Positions 17,434-25,683 of a stretch of 64,000 bases of DNA are shown here, piece by piece; within the stretch, counting starts at the first letter, position 1; each line of letters opens with the position of its first letter. Made by a program: the position numbers and the translations under genes. The stretch comes from Rhodococcus sp. 14-2470-1b (GTDB lineage Bacteria > Actinomycetota > Actinomycetes > Mycobacteriales > Mycobacteriaceae), in assembly GCF_002259415.1 (NCBI RefSeq), contig NZ_NPFY01000019.1, forward strand, positions 62,001 to 126,000, read 5' to 3'. The notes below the pieces were generated by a model. That model was not told the origin of the DNA. It saw only the letters and a list, made by a program, of their open reading frames with translations, and made no database searches.

Positions 17434-18324
17434 ATGCAGCCTTACCGTTCGATCCTGTTCGTGCCTGGTCACCGCCCGCGCTGGGTGGACAAGGCCGTCG
17501 CGTCCGGCGCGGATTGCGTCGTACTCGATCTGGAGGACTCGGTGCCCTTGGCAGAGAAGGAGTCGGCGCGTGACACGGTCGCCGAGTCGATCGCGCGGGT
17601 CCGCGAGACCAATCCCGATGTGGGACTGTTCGTTCGCGTCAACCCACTTGCGACGAGGCTCACCGGCGCCGATTTCGAAGCCGTCGTCGTTCCCGGCCTC
17701 ACCGGAGTGTTCGCGCCGAAGATCGAAAAGGCAGTCGACGTCCTGCAGTACGACGCGTTGCTTGACCACTTCGAGGCACGCAACGGTGTCGACGGCCTCG
17801 AGTACATCGTGCCGGTCGAGACCGTGAAGGCGATCCACAACTGCCTGGAAGTCGCGACGGCATCGCCGCGCGTGGGCGCGATGATCGGCCCGTCCGCCGA
17901 GCACGCCGATATCGCCCGCGAGGTCGGATACGAATGGACGCCCGAGGGACTCGAAACCCTCTATCTGCGTAGCCGGGTTCTCCTTGCGTGCAGGGAAGCG
18001 AAGATCCACGCGCTGACCGGACTGTGGGAAGACCTCGAAAATCTGGACGGTCTTCGGGAATTCGCGGTCAAAGGCCGTCAGCTCGGATTCCGCGGCATGA
18101 TCGCGATCCACCCGTCGCACGTCGAGACCGTCAACGAAGTGTTCAGCCCGTCGGAGCAGGATATCGAATTCTACCGAGGCTTGGCCGAAGCGTACGAAAA
18201 GGCCGAAGCGCAGGGGACCGGCGCGTTGCGCTACCGAGGTCTGCACATCGACAAGGCGCACTACGACAAAGCAGTTCAGTGGCTGGAGCGCGCCGAAGCG
18301 ATCACCAAGAGAGGCGAGAAGTAA
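17434..18324 (+). CDS. HpcH/HpaI aldolase family, CitE-like beta-hydroxyacyl-CoA lyase
   Basis: A 296-aa TIM-barrel lyase of the CitE group, beginning PYRSILFVPGHRPRW with the Mg/substrate motif VVLDLEDSVPLAEK, and later GAMIGPSAEHADIAREVGY. Stand-alone CitE proteins cleave 3-hydroxyacyl-CoAs such as citramalyl-CoA or malyl-CoA rather than citrate; the mycobacterial homologue Rv2498c is such a lyase and is followed by a MaoC hydratase, exactly as here. A retro-aldol role in shortening a branched or tertiary hydroxyacyl-CoA is therefore likely. The next gene begins on the base after its stop. Confidence 0.86.
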   Translation: MQPYRSILFVPGHRPRWVDKAVASGADCVVLDLEDSVPLAEKESARDTVAESIARVRETNPDVGLFVRVNPLATRLTGADFEAVVVPGLTGVFAPKIEKAVDVLQYDALLDHFEARNGVDGLEYIVPVETVKAIHNCLEVATASPRVGAMIGPSAEHADIAREVGYEWTPEGLETLYLRSRVLLACREAKIHALTGLWEDLENLDGLREFAVKGRQLGFRGMIAIHPSHVETVNEVFSPSEQDIEFYRGLAEAYEKAEAQGTGALRYRGLHIDKAHYDKAVQWLERAEAITKRGEK

Positions 18325-18798
18325 ATGCGAGGCTTGTATTTCGAAGAATTCGAGGTCGGCAAGCACTACAAGCATGCGATGACCCGAACCGTGACCGAGA
18401 TGGACAACGTCATGTTCACTTCGCTGACGATGAACATCCAGCCGCTGCACCTCGACGCCGAGTTCTGCAAGGGCACGATCCACGGCCAGCGACTGTTCAA
18501 CAGTCTCTTCACCGTTGCGCTGATCGGTGCGTTCCATGTACCCGAGCTGACCATGGGCACCACCCTCGGCAACCTCGGCTACGAGAAGATCACTTTTCCC
18601 AATCCGGTGTTCCACGGCGACACCTTGCGCGCCGAGACCACCATCAAGAACAAGCGCGAATCCAAGAGCCGTGACGATTCCGGCATCGTGTGGTTCGAGC
18701 ACATCGGCTACAACCAGCGCGACGAGATCGTCTGCGTACTCGAGCGCGTCGGCTTGATGGCCAAGTTGCCCGCCAATTTCCAGAATGAAGGTGTGTGA
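18325..18798 (+). CDS. MaoC-like hydratase (mesaconyl/itaconyl-CoA hydratase type)
   Basis: A 157-aa hot-dog protein starting immediately after the CitE-like stop. The catalytic segment reads TMNIQPLHLDAEFC, so the usual Asp of Asp-x4-His is Asn here while the His is kept; proteins of the Rv2499c/mesaconyl-CoA hydratase type share this unusual layout as far as I recall. The pair hydratase plus CitE lyase would hydrate an unsaturated acyl-CoA and then split it. A GAGAAGTAA just before the ATG supplies only a weak ribosome site, consistent with coupled translation from the lyase gene. Confidence 0.82.
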   Translation: MRGLYFEEFEVGKHYKHAMTRTVTEMDNVMFTSLTMNIQPLHLDAEFCKGTIHGQRLFNSLFTVALIGAFHVPELTMGTTLGNLGYEKITFPNPVFHGDTLRAETTIKNKRESKSRDDSGIVWFEHIGYNQRDEIVCVLERVGLMAKLPANFQNEGV

Positions 18799-18799
18799 G

Positions 18800-20272
18800 A
18801 TGACTGCAGTGGCAGAGATCGACCAGAAGTGGGTACCGGACACCAGGACGCTTCTGATCGGCGACACCGACGCCCAGCCTCAGGGTGAGACGTGGGACGT
18901 CTACAACCCCGCTACCGAAGAGGTCATCGCGACCGTCGGGGGAGCGTCGAGCAACCAGGTCGATGACGCAGTAGCCGCAGCGCGGAAAGCATTTCCGGCG
19001 TGGTCCGCGTTGAGCGGTGAAGAGCGCTCGAAGCACATCCACCGCTTCGCCGACGCGTTGGAGAAGGCCGCGGACCGGTTGCTGCCCTCGATCGTCAACG
19101 AGGTCGGATGCCCGGTATCGCTGGCGTCGTACCTGCAGGTGAAGATGGCCGTCGACGAGCACCTGCGCTGGGCTGCGGAGGCTGCGAAGACCGACCGCAC
19201 GATCCACCTGGGGGAGTACGACAAGCCGGTTCCGACGATGAGCGACGTCGTGCACCAGCCAGTCGGCGTCGTTGCCGCCATCACCGGATACAACTATCCG
19301 CTCAACCTCGCGATCTTCAAGTTCGGTGCCGCGCTGGCTGCGGGCTGTACCGTCGTGCTGCTGCCGTCGCCGCGGACCCCGCTCACCACCCTGTTCCTGG
19401 GCGACCTCATCAGGGAATCCGGCCTGCCGCCGGGCGTCATGAACGTCATCATCGGCGGCGCCGATGTGGGACAGCAGCTCTCGTCTCACCGCGGCGTGGA
19501 TCGGGTCTCGTTCACCGGGTCCGACGGCGTCGGCGCGAAGATCATGGAACAGGCGTCGGCCAACCTGACGGGTGTGACGCTCGAACTCGGCGGCAAGTCC
19601 CCGAACATCGTGCTCGAGGGCGTCGACGTCAAGAAGATCGCCGTCGAGATGCACCTTCGCTGGGCACGTAACGGCGGCCAGGGATGTGCAGCGCTCGCTC
19701 GGCTTCTGGTACACGACAGCGTGTACGACGAGTTCCTCGAAGCAGGCGCATCGGCGTTCGATCAGATGGTCGTCGGCGACCCGTGGGATCCTGCGACCAA
19801 CATCGGACCGATGATCCGCCCCGACCATCAGGCTCGCGTCAATGGATTCATCGACGGATCCGTCGCTGAGGGCGGCACCAAGCTGCTACAGGTCACCAAG
19901 CCGCTGCCGGAGAAGGGGTGGTTCGTGAATCCGGTTCTGCTGGGCGGACTCCCGCACAGTGCACGGGCAGTGCAGCAGGAGATCTTCGGACCCGTCGCGG
20001 TGATCGTGCCGTTCTCCGACACCGAGGAAGCGATCCGTCTCGCCAACGACACCGACTACGGTCTCGCGGCGAACGTCTGGTGCGACGATCCAATCGAGGC
20101 CAGGCGGGTCGCGGAGCAGGTCCGGGCCGGAACGGTGTGGATTAACGGAGGCGGCTCGATGCGCCCCGACGCCCCGTTCGGCGGCTACGGCAAGTCCGGA
20201 GTCGGCCGTGAGCTCGGCGAGTGGGGCATGAAGGAATACCTAGAGGTCAAGCACGTCCAGTGGAGGATCTGA
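18800..20272 (+). CDS. Aldehyde dehydrogenase (NAD(P)-dependent)
   Basis: A 490-aa aldehyde dehydrogenase. The general-base Glu lies in LELGGKSPN and the nucleophilic Cys in GGQGCAALAR; the NAD-binding segment FTGSDGVG and the end motif PFGGYGKSGVGRELGEWG are also present. I chose ATG at 18800, one base after the MaoC stop, over an in-frame ATG at 18785 inside that gene. It should oxidise an aldehyde, possibly one released by retro-aldol cleavage, to an acid. A second family member is at 46620. Confidence 0.9.
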   Translation: MTAVAEIDQKWVPDTRTLLIGDTDAQPQGETWDVYNPATEEVIATVGGASSNQVDDAVAAARKAFPAWSALSGEERSKHIHRFADALEKAADRLLPSIVNEVGCPVSLASYLQVKMAVDEHLRWAAEAAKTDRTIHLGEYDKPVPTMSDVVHQPVGVVAAITGYNYPLNLAIFKFGAALAAGCTVVLLPSPRTPLTTLFLGDLIRESGLPPGVMNVIIGGADVGQQLSSHRGVDRVSFTGSDGVGAKIMEQASANLTGVTLELGGKSPNIVLEGVDVKKIAVEMHLRWARNGGQGCAALARLLVHDSVYDEFLEAGASAFDQMVVGDPWDPATNIGPMIRPDHQARVNGFIDGSVAEGGTKLLQVTKPLPEKGWFVNPVLLGGLPHSARAVQQEIFGPVAVIVPFSDTEEAIRLANDTDYGLAANVWCDDPIEARRVAEQVRAGTVWINGGGSMRPDAPFGGYGKSGVGRELGEWGMKEYLEVKHVQWRI

Positions 20273-21474
20273 TGGGCGCTACCGGTCCGCTCGCGGGCAT
20301 CAAGGTCGTCGAGCTCGGCACGATGTACGCCGCGCCGACGGCAGGGCGCATGCTGCGTGACTTCGGCGCGGAGGTCATCAAGGTCGAGGACCCGGCGTCG
20401 GGTGATTATGCACGGCAGTGGATTCCGCAGAAGGAAGGTTTGTCTCTCGGGTTCTCGCGTCTCAACGCAGGAAAGCGCTCGGTGGGAATCGATTTGCGCG
20501 ACGCCGAAGGGCGAGCGTTGGTCAAGCGTCTCATCGCCGGCGCGGACGTCGTGATCGAGTCCTTCAGACCTGGACGCCTTGAGGCGTGGGGTCTCGGCTT
20601 CGAGGAACTGTCGAAGGACAACCCCGGGCTCGTTCTGGCTCGGGTGTCCGGTTTCGGCCAGACCGGACCGAATCGCCTTCTACCGGGCTTCGGCACTGTC
20701 GCCGAGACAGCCAGTGGATTCGCAAACGTCAACGGCTGGCCGGACTCGCCTCCCACCTCGCCGCCGTTCGGTTTCGCCGACTCCATCGCGGGCTTGTCGG
20801 CAGCGATGGGCGTCGCGATGTCGTTGTTCAAGAGGGAAAAGACCGGTATCGGTGAGGAAGTCGACGTCGCGCTGTACGAACCGCTGATGTTCATCGTCGG
20901 CGACATGTTCCTCAAGTACACCGCGACGGGCGAGATCCAGCAGCGTATCGGCAACTCGACCGGAGCCGCGTCCCCTCGCGGCATCTACGAGGCCGAGGAC
21001 GGCAAGTTCCTGTCCATCGCTGCGTCGAATCAGGCCATCGCCAAGCGGTTGTTCGCTGCGATGGGCAAAGCGGAGGTCATCGACGACCCTCGTTACGCCA
21101 CCAATGCCGATCGCCTACGGAACAACGACGACGTGCAGAAGATGGTCATCGACTGGTGTAAGAGCATGCCGCGTGCCGAGGTGCTCGAAGTGCTCGAGAA
21201 GTTCGAGGTGGTGAGCGCCGCTGTGAACGACGCCTCCGATGTGGTGCAGGACCCGCACTTCTTGGAGCGGACATTGGTGGAGATCACCGGCAACGACGTT
21301 CTGGGGAAGGTCCTGATGCCGGGTCCGGTCCTGCACATGAAGAGCTACGACGGCCCGGTGTACGACGGCGTGCCCGGAATCGGGGAGCATACGGCCGAGA
21401 TCTTGACGGCTGAATTGTCCTTGAGCGCAGACGAGCTCACCGACCTCGCGGCGCGCGGGATCGTCAGCGCGTAG
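20272..21474 (+). CDS. CaiB/BaiF (class III) CoA-transferase, catalytic Asp present
   Basis: A 400-aa family III CoA-transferase, exchanging CoA between a donor thioester and an acid. It begins PLAGIKVVELGTMYAAPTAG, and the segment GFADSIAGLSAAMG holds the Asp expected to form the acyl-anhydride and glutamyl/aspartyl-CoA intermediates. ATG at 20272 overlaps the aldehyde dehydrogenase stop as TGATG. It is the last gene of the nine-gene operon and overlaps the convergent TetR gene by 11 bp. Together with two further CaiB genes across the regulator, it suggests CoA is recycled between pathway acids. Confidence 0.88.
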   Translation: MGATGPLAGIKVVELGTMYAAPTAGRMLRDFGAEVIKVEDPASGDYARQWIPQKEGLSLGFSRLNAGKRSVGIDLRDAEGRALVKRLIAGADVVIESFRPGRLEAWGLGFEELSKDNPGLVLARVSGFGQTGPNRLLPGFGTVAETASGFANVNGWPDSPPTSPPFGFADSIAGLSAAMGVAMSLFKREKTGIGEEVDVALYEPLMFIVGDMFLKYTATGEIQQRIGNSTGAASPRGIYEAEDGKFLSIAASNQAIAKRLFAAMGKAEVIDDPRYATNADRLRNNDDVQKMVIDWCKSMPRAEVLEVLEKFEVVSAAVNDASDVVQDPHFLERTLVEITGNDVLGKVLMPGPVLHMKSYDGPVYDGVPGIGEHTAEILTAELSLSADELTDLAARGIVSA

Positions 21475-22057
21475 TTCGCAGTACATGGTCGACCAAGTTG
21501 CGGGCGTACTCCTCGGAGTGCGCCCGCACTGCGTCGTCCAGCTCTTTCGGTGTACTGAGGGTGTGCAGAATGATTGCGCCGAGCAAGGTTTCGAGCAGCA
21601 GCGTCACCGAGGTGTCGGCGGGGAGCTCGCCGCGGGCGATGGCTTTGCGGACCATCTCGCGTGCCGCGAGGGTTTGCGAGTCACGAAAGAGCGCGAACTG
21701 ATCGGTGACGCCGGGGATGGAATCCCCCTCGATGGCCATGCGAAAAATCGCTCGTCCTGCTCCGCCGAGGTAGAGCCGCATGGTCTGACGGGCGAGTTCG
21801 AGGAGGTCGGCTTTGATGTCACCGGAATCCTGAGTGGCGACGACGGTAATGCGGTCCTCGATGGCGTCCTGCAGCAGGGTGTTCTTGTTCGGCCACCGAA
21901 GGTAGATCGACGCCTTTCCGACGGAGGCCTGACGCGCGACGGCTTCGATGGAGAACTTGGCCCATCCCTGGGTTCCGAAGATGTCGACGGCGGCATCGAA
22001 CACGCGTCGTTCCAGGTCGGGGTCGCGTGGGCGCCCCGTCTTGGAGGTGTCCGGCAC
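21464..22057 (-). CDS. TetR family transcriptional regulator
   Basis: A 197-aa repressor-type protein. After a basic start (KTGRPRDPDLERRV) comes the helix-turn-helix FSIEAVARQASVGKASIYLRW, followed by a ligand-binding domain with a typical LLETLLGAIILHTLS helix. I chose GTG at 22057, preceded by AAGGAG, over a GTG 14 codons upstream that has no ribosome site. It is transcribed away from the CoA-transferase operon at 22225, and a perfect 18-bp palindrome in between (22154-22171) is the natural operator. Ligand is probably an acyl-CoA of the pathway, by analogy with other TetR proteins in such islands. Confidence 0.86.
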   Translation of the reverse strand: MPDTSKTGRPRDPDLERRVFDAAVDIFGTQGWAKFSIEAVARQASVGKASIYLRWPNKNTLLQDAIEDRITVVATQDSGDIKADLLELARQTMRLYLGGAGRAIFRMAIEGDSIPGVTDQFALFRDSQTLAAREMVRKAIARGELPADTSVTLLLETLLGAIILHTLSTPKELDDAVRAHSEEYARNLVDHVLRTTR

Positions 22058-22108
22058 AGCCGTCTCCTTCTCGTTCGAAAGATTTGTGACCTGAACCACT
22101 GAAAACCA

Positions 22109-22137
22109 TTGATTCGCGTCAAGAGGGAGTGTACTTT
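22109..22137 (+). promoter_or_regulatory. Predicted promoter of the CoA-transferase/aldolase operon
   Basis: TTGATT (22109-22114) and TACTTT (22132-22137) are separated by exactly 17 bp and fit an actinobacterial SigA promoter. Transcription would begin near 22144, about 80 bp upstream of the first gene and just before the palindrome at 22154-22171. Confidence 0.5.
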
Positions 22138-22153
22138 CCTAGTTACAGACGAA

Positions 22154-22171
22154 GAACGTTCAGAAACGTTC
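22154..22171. promoter_or_regulatory. Perfect palindrome, likely TetR operator
   Basis: GAACGTT-CAGA-AACGTTC is a perfect inverted repeat with 7-bp arms and 4-bp spacer. It sits about 10 bp downstream of the predicted start of the plus-strand operon and about 100 bp upstream of the TetR start, where bound protein would block transcription of the operon. Size and symmetry fit TetR operators. Confidence 0.6.
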
Positions 22172-22224
22172 CGCCTTCCTGCTGCTTCGGAAGGTGTTCT
22201 CCCTTTTCATGATTGGTGGGCGCA

Positions 22225-23457
22225 ATGGCGCTGTTGGAGCGGTACCGCGTGCTCGACTTCACCGATGATCGTGGCTTGCTCGCAGGCCGAATGCTTGCCG
22301 ATCTCGGAGCCGACGTAGTCCAGGTCGAGCCGCTCGGTGGATCCTCGGCGCGGGCAGCCGAGCCGCTCGGACCTCGTGGATCGTATTTCTGGGACACCTA
22401 TGCGGCCAACAAGCGCGGCATCGCGATCGACTTCGAGGATCCAGCGGGGCTCCATGACTTGATCACTCAGGCCGACGTCGTGATCGAATCGGCCGGACCC
22501 GGCGTGATGGACAGCCTGGGGCTCGGATTCGAAAAGTTACACACCCTGTACCCGCGCCTGGTCTACGTCTCGATCTCGGCGTTCGGATCCACCGGACCGA
22601 AGGCGCGATACGCGGCCAGTGACCTTGTGGTCTGGGCTGCGGGAGGACCGCTCGACCCGCATCGGGAGGCAGATCGGCCACCGGTCAGGATCTCGATTCC
22701 GCAGGCTTTTCTCCATGCCGCCGCCGATGCCGCCGACGGCGCATTGTTCGCGTTGCTGGCACGGACACGCACCGGTCGCGGTCAGCATGTCGATGTCTCC
22801 GCGCAGGCATGTCTCGGAACAGCGACGTTGGGAAGGGTTCTCGCCCACACCGCAGGTGATGTAGCCCCGGAGTGGGAAAGACTCGTAGATGGTCCGGTGA
22901 AGAAGATCGATCAGTCCGGTAGCGGTTCCGGTACCGATCCCGCCAAGAAGAAGTGGCGCTGCGCCGACGGTCTCATCGAATTCCATCTCACTGTCGGACG
23001 CGCCTCCGGTGCGTTCACCACCGCGTTCTTCGGGTGGATGGCGTCGGAAAATCCTGCGTACGAGCGATTCGCGTCGATCGACTGGCGCGAAATTCCGGAC
23101 ACGGTGGCACGCGGGGAATTCGATGACGCTCGATTCGACGAGGCCCGCGGCGCCGTCGCCGAGTTCTTGGCCGGCAAGACGAAGAACGCTGTGCTGGAAG
23201 CGGCACGCGAACACCGTCTGCTGTGCGTGCCGATCTACGACACCGGGGACGTTGCTGCGAGCCCACAACTGGAAGCACGGAGCTTCTACTCGACCGTCGT
23301 CGACGACGCAGGTCGCGAGGTCAGAATGCCGGGTGCATTCGCGAAGGTCAGTGGACAGAGCCTCCAGGTCCGATCACCTGCACCGTCCATCGGGCAACAC
23401 ACCGAGGAAGTTCTCACCGACTGGGTAGGCACGCGCGTCATGGAGAACGCGTCATGA
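22225..23457 (+). CDS. CaiB/BaiF-family CoA-transferase subunit lacking the usual Asp
   Basis: A 410-aa CaiB/BaiF protein with family landmarks RVLDFTDDRGLLAGRMLADLG, SISAFGSTGPKARYA and TGRGQHVDVSA. By eye-alignment with the proteins at 20272 and 23454, the catalytic Asp position (FADS or YTDY there) falls in PQAFLHAAAD and is not acidic. It also has a Gly/Ser-Lys stretch (SGSGSGTDPAKKK) not seen in the partner. It is ATGA-coupled to the next CaiB gene, so it may be the non-catalytic half of a heteromer, as in two-subunit enzymes such as BbsEF. ATG at 22225 is preferred to a TTG at 22213. Confidence 0.82.
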   Translation: MALLERYRVLDFTDDRGLLAGRMLADLGADVVQVEPLGGSSARAAEPLGPRGSYFWDTYAANKRGIAIDFEDPAGLHDLITQADVVIESAGPGVMDSLGLGFEKLHTLYPRLVYVSISAFGSTGPKARYAASDLVVWAAGGPLDPHREADRPPVRISIPQAFLHAAADAADGALFALLARTRTGRGQHVDVSAQACLGTATLGRVLAHTAGDVAPEWERLVDGPVKKIDQSGSGSGTDPAKKKWRCADGLIEFHLTVGRASGAFTTAFFGWMASENPAYERFASIDWREIPDTVARGEFDDARFDEARGAVAEFLAGKTKNAVLEAAREHRLLCVPIYDTGDVAASPQLEARSFYSTVVDDAGREVRMPGAFAKVSGQSLQVRSPAPSIGQHTEEVLTDWVGTRVMENAS

Positions 23458-24656
23458 GCAAGCCACTCGACGGAGTGAAGGTCCTCGACATGTCCTGGGT
23501 GGTAGCCGGCCCACTCGTCGGGCGAGCACTGGCCGACGCAGGCGCAACCGTCGTGCGCGTGGAATCCGGCACCAAGGTCGAGACCGCGCGCCTGATGCCT
23601 CCCTTCGAAGGTGGTGTTGCAGGACATGAGAATTCGGCGCTGTACGGAAATGTGAATGCAGGCAAACTCGGTGTGTCGTTGGATCTTCGGCTCCCGGCCG
23701 CACGTGCCGTCGCCAGATCTCTTGCCGACTGGGCCGACATCGTCCTCGAGTCGTACGCACCCGGGCGAATGAAGAAGTGGGGGCTCGACTACGAGAGCCT
23801 GAGCGCGACGAATCCGGGCCTGATCATGGTGAGCAGTTCCATCAACGGACAGGACGGGCCCTACAGCGGCCTCGCCGGTTACGGAAATGTCGGTGCCGCG
23901 CTGTCGGGATTCCAATCTGCGGTGGGATGGGAGGATCGGCTTCCGCTCGGACCGTTCGGCCCGTACACCGACTACGTGGCTCCGCGGTTCGGTCTGGCGG
24001 CGTTGCTCGCTGCCCTGCTCGAGCGTGAGCAGAGCGGCGTCGGTGCGTACATCGACATCTCGCAGGTCGAGTGCGGTGCCTACCTGCAATCGCCGTATCT
24101 GGCCCAGTATTCGGCCGAGGGAACGGTCGTCGCGCGGCGTGGCAACAGCGACGCAGCGTTCGCTCCCAACGGCGTCTACCCCTGCGTCGACGGACGGTTC
24201 GTGGCCATCACCGTCGGCGACGACGACCAGTGGCGGATGCTCGCCACGGTCATGAATCTTCCCGACGCCTCAACCGATTTCCGCACGCTCGATGTCCGTC
24301 TGAGGCGAAGCGAGGAACTCGATGATCTTGTGGCTGGATGGACCGTGCGGCATCGCTCGCAGGACCTCGAAGATCTCCTGCAACGCGTCGGTATTGCCGC
24401 ACACGTCTCGGCCGACAGCCGGTCCTTCAGCGAGGACACGCAGCTCCGACACCGCGGCCACCTCGTCGAACTCGACCATCCGTTGCATGGACGCGTGACC
24501 GTCGAGGCCCCGAGGTACCAGCTCAGCGACACGCCGTTGTCCGTCGACCGAGCGGCCCCGGTGTGCGGTCAGGACAACACATACGTACTCAGCGACATCC
24601 TCGGCCTCACCGCCGAGCAGATCGAGACATTGGAAAGTGAAGGTGCGCTGGCATGA
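23454..24656 (+). CDS. CaiB/BaiF CoA-transferase, catalytic subunit
   Basis: A 400-aa family III CoA-transferase. It begins PLDGVKVLDMSWVVAGPLVG; the segment PYTDYVAPRFGLAALLA contains the Asp expected at the active site, and GVGAYIDISQVECG follows at the normal distance. ATG at 23454 overlaps the upstream CaiB stop (ATGA) and its own stop overlaps the dehydratase gene in the same way. With the Asp-less partner it probably forms one enzyme that moves CoA onto the pathway acid. Acceptor and donor are not evident. Confidence 0.87.
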   Translation: MSKPLDGVKVLDMSWVVAGPLVGRALADAGATVVRVESGTKVETARLMPPFEGGVAGHENSALYGNVNAGKLGVSLDLRLPAARAVARSLADWADIVLESYAPGRMKKWGLDYESLSATNPGLIMVSSSINGQDGPYSGLAGYGNVGAALSGFQSAVGWEDRLPLGPFGPYTDYVAPRFGLAALLAALLEREQSGVGAYIDISQVECGAYLQSPYLAQYSAEGTVVARRGNSDAAFAPNGVYPCVDGRFVAITVGDDDQWRMLATVMNLPDASTDFRTLDVRLRRSEELDDLVAGWTVRHRSQDLEDLLQRVGIAAHVSADSRSFSEDTQLRHRGHLVELDHPLHGRVTVEAPRYQLSDTPLSVDRAAPVCGQDNTYVLSDILGLTAEQIETLESEGALA

Positions 24657-25252
24657 CCGCAGAACTGACGGACGTCAGGCCGTCCTGGGTGGCGGAGTGG
24701 GACGTTCTTCTGGGCCGGGTAGGCGAGGACTTCTCCGACGGCAGCATCCGCTGGGGCGGTGATCCTGTCGAATCGGGAACCGTCCGCAGGTATCTCGAAC
24801 CGCTCGAGTTGGACAGCGCGATCCACTACGACGAGCATGCGGCCCGCGCAGCTGGATTCGACGGCGTGATCGCGCCGTCGACCGGTCTGCTGTCCTGGGC
24901 GATCGCAGCGATGCGTAACCCCGGTGAAGAGACGCTGTACGGCAGTGCCGATCGCGACGCGCAGCCGACGCGAAGCCCGATCAACAACGAGGACCCATAC
25001 CCCGGACCCGATACGAGCGGGTTCCTCACGGCCAGCATGGAACTCGACTTCGTCAGGCCCGTCCTACTCGGCGAGCGGCTGGGAAACCGAGGACGACGGC
25101 TGATCTCGTGCAGTCCCAAGCAAACATCGCTGGGCCGAGGCGCGTTCCTGTCCTGGGAGAACGACATCGTCAGCGACCGCGGCGACGTCGTTGCGCGTGT
25201 ACGCAACGTCGTCTACGCCTACAACCCCGTAACCGAGGACTCCGAATCATGA
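24653..25252 (+). CDS. MaoC N-terminal / FAS1-like dehydratase domain protein
   Basis: A 199-aa hot-dog protein with an N-terminal segment ending SGTVRRYLEPLELDSAIHYD and the region AARAAGFDGVIAPSTGLLSW, typical of the N-terminal MaoC_dehydrat_N domain. A later strand region reads MELDFVRPVLLGERLGNRG. It is larger than its counterparts at 4152 and 33662. The gene is ATGA-coupled at both ends and followed by a catalytic MaoC chain, so the two should form a heterodimeric enoyl-CoA hydratase. In steroid catabolism the analogous ChsH1-ChsH2 hydratase works directly with the aldolase Ltp2. Confidence 0.82.
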   Translation: MTAELTDVRPSWVAEWDVLLGRVGEDFSDGSIRWGGDPVESGTVRRYLEPLELDSAIHYDEHAARAAGFDGVIAPSTGLLSWAIAAMRNPGEETLYGSADRDAQPTRSPINNEDPYPGPDTSGFLTASMELDFVRPVLLGERLGNRGRRLISCSPKQTSLGRGAFLSWENDIVSDRGDVVARVRNVVYAYNPVTEDSES

Positions 25253-25683
25253 GATTTTTCGAAGACGTCACCGAAGGCGAACAGCTCCCGGTGCCCGAAT
25301 ACCCGCTGTCGATGTACCGACTCGTGATGGCCGCAGGATCGAACCGCGACTTCAACTCCATCCACCACAACTCCGAGTACGCCAAGGGTTCCGGCGCGCC
25401 CGAGGCCTACGCCAACGTGCTGTTCCTGATGGGCATGTGGGAGAGGGCAGTTCGAGACTGGGCAGGACCGACCGGTGTCATCGGATCGGTGAAGGGCTTC
25501 GCAATGAAGAAGTTCAATCTCGTCGGGACCACCACGACCGTGCACGGCACCGTCGTCGGCAAGGAGATTCGAGGCGACAAAGGCGTCGTGACGGTCGAAC
25601 TGGTCAGCCGTAACGAAGGCGTCGTCACCGTTGGACCCGGAACGATGGAAATCGAGCTGCCTCTTCAGAAAGCGCTTGTATGA
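25249..25683 (+). CDS. MaoC-like dehydratase (catalytic subunit)
   Basis: A 144-aa hot-dog protein with the catalytic segment SNRDFNSIHHNSEYA, matching Asp-x4-His. The start RFFEDVTEGEQLPV is typical of MaoC proteins. ATG at 25249 overlaps the stop of the partner gene; its stop overlaps the start of the aldolase-like gene. It should hydrate an enoyl-CoA to the beta-hydroxyacyl-CoA that the Ltp2-like protein could then cleave. It is close in sequence pattern to 3766-4155. Confidence 0.85.
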   Translation: MRFFEDVTEGEQLPVPEYPLSMYRLVMAAGSNRDFNSIHHNSEYAKGSGAPEAYANVLFLMGMWERAVRDWAGPTGVIGSVKGFAMKKFNLVGTTTTVHGTVVGKEIRGDKGVVTVELVSRNEGVVTVGPGTMEIELPLQKALV

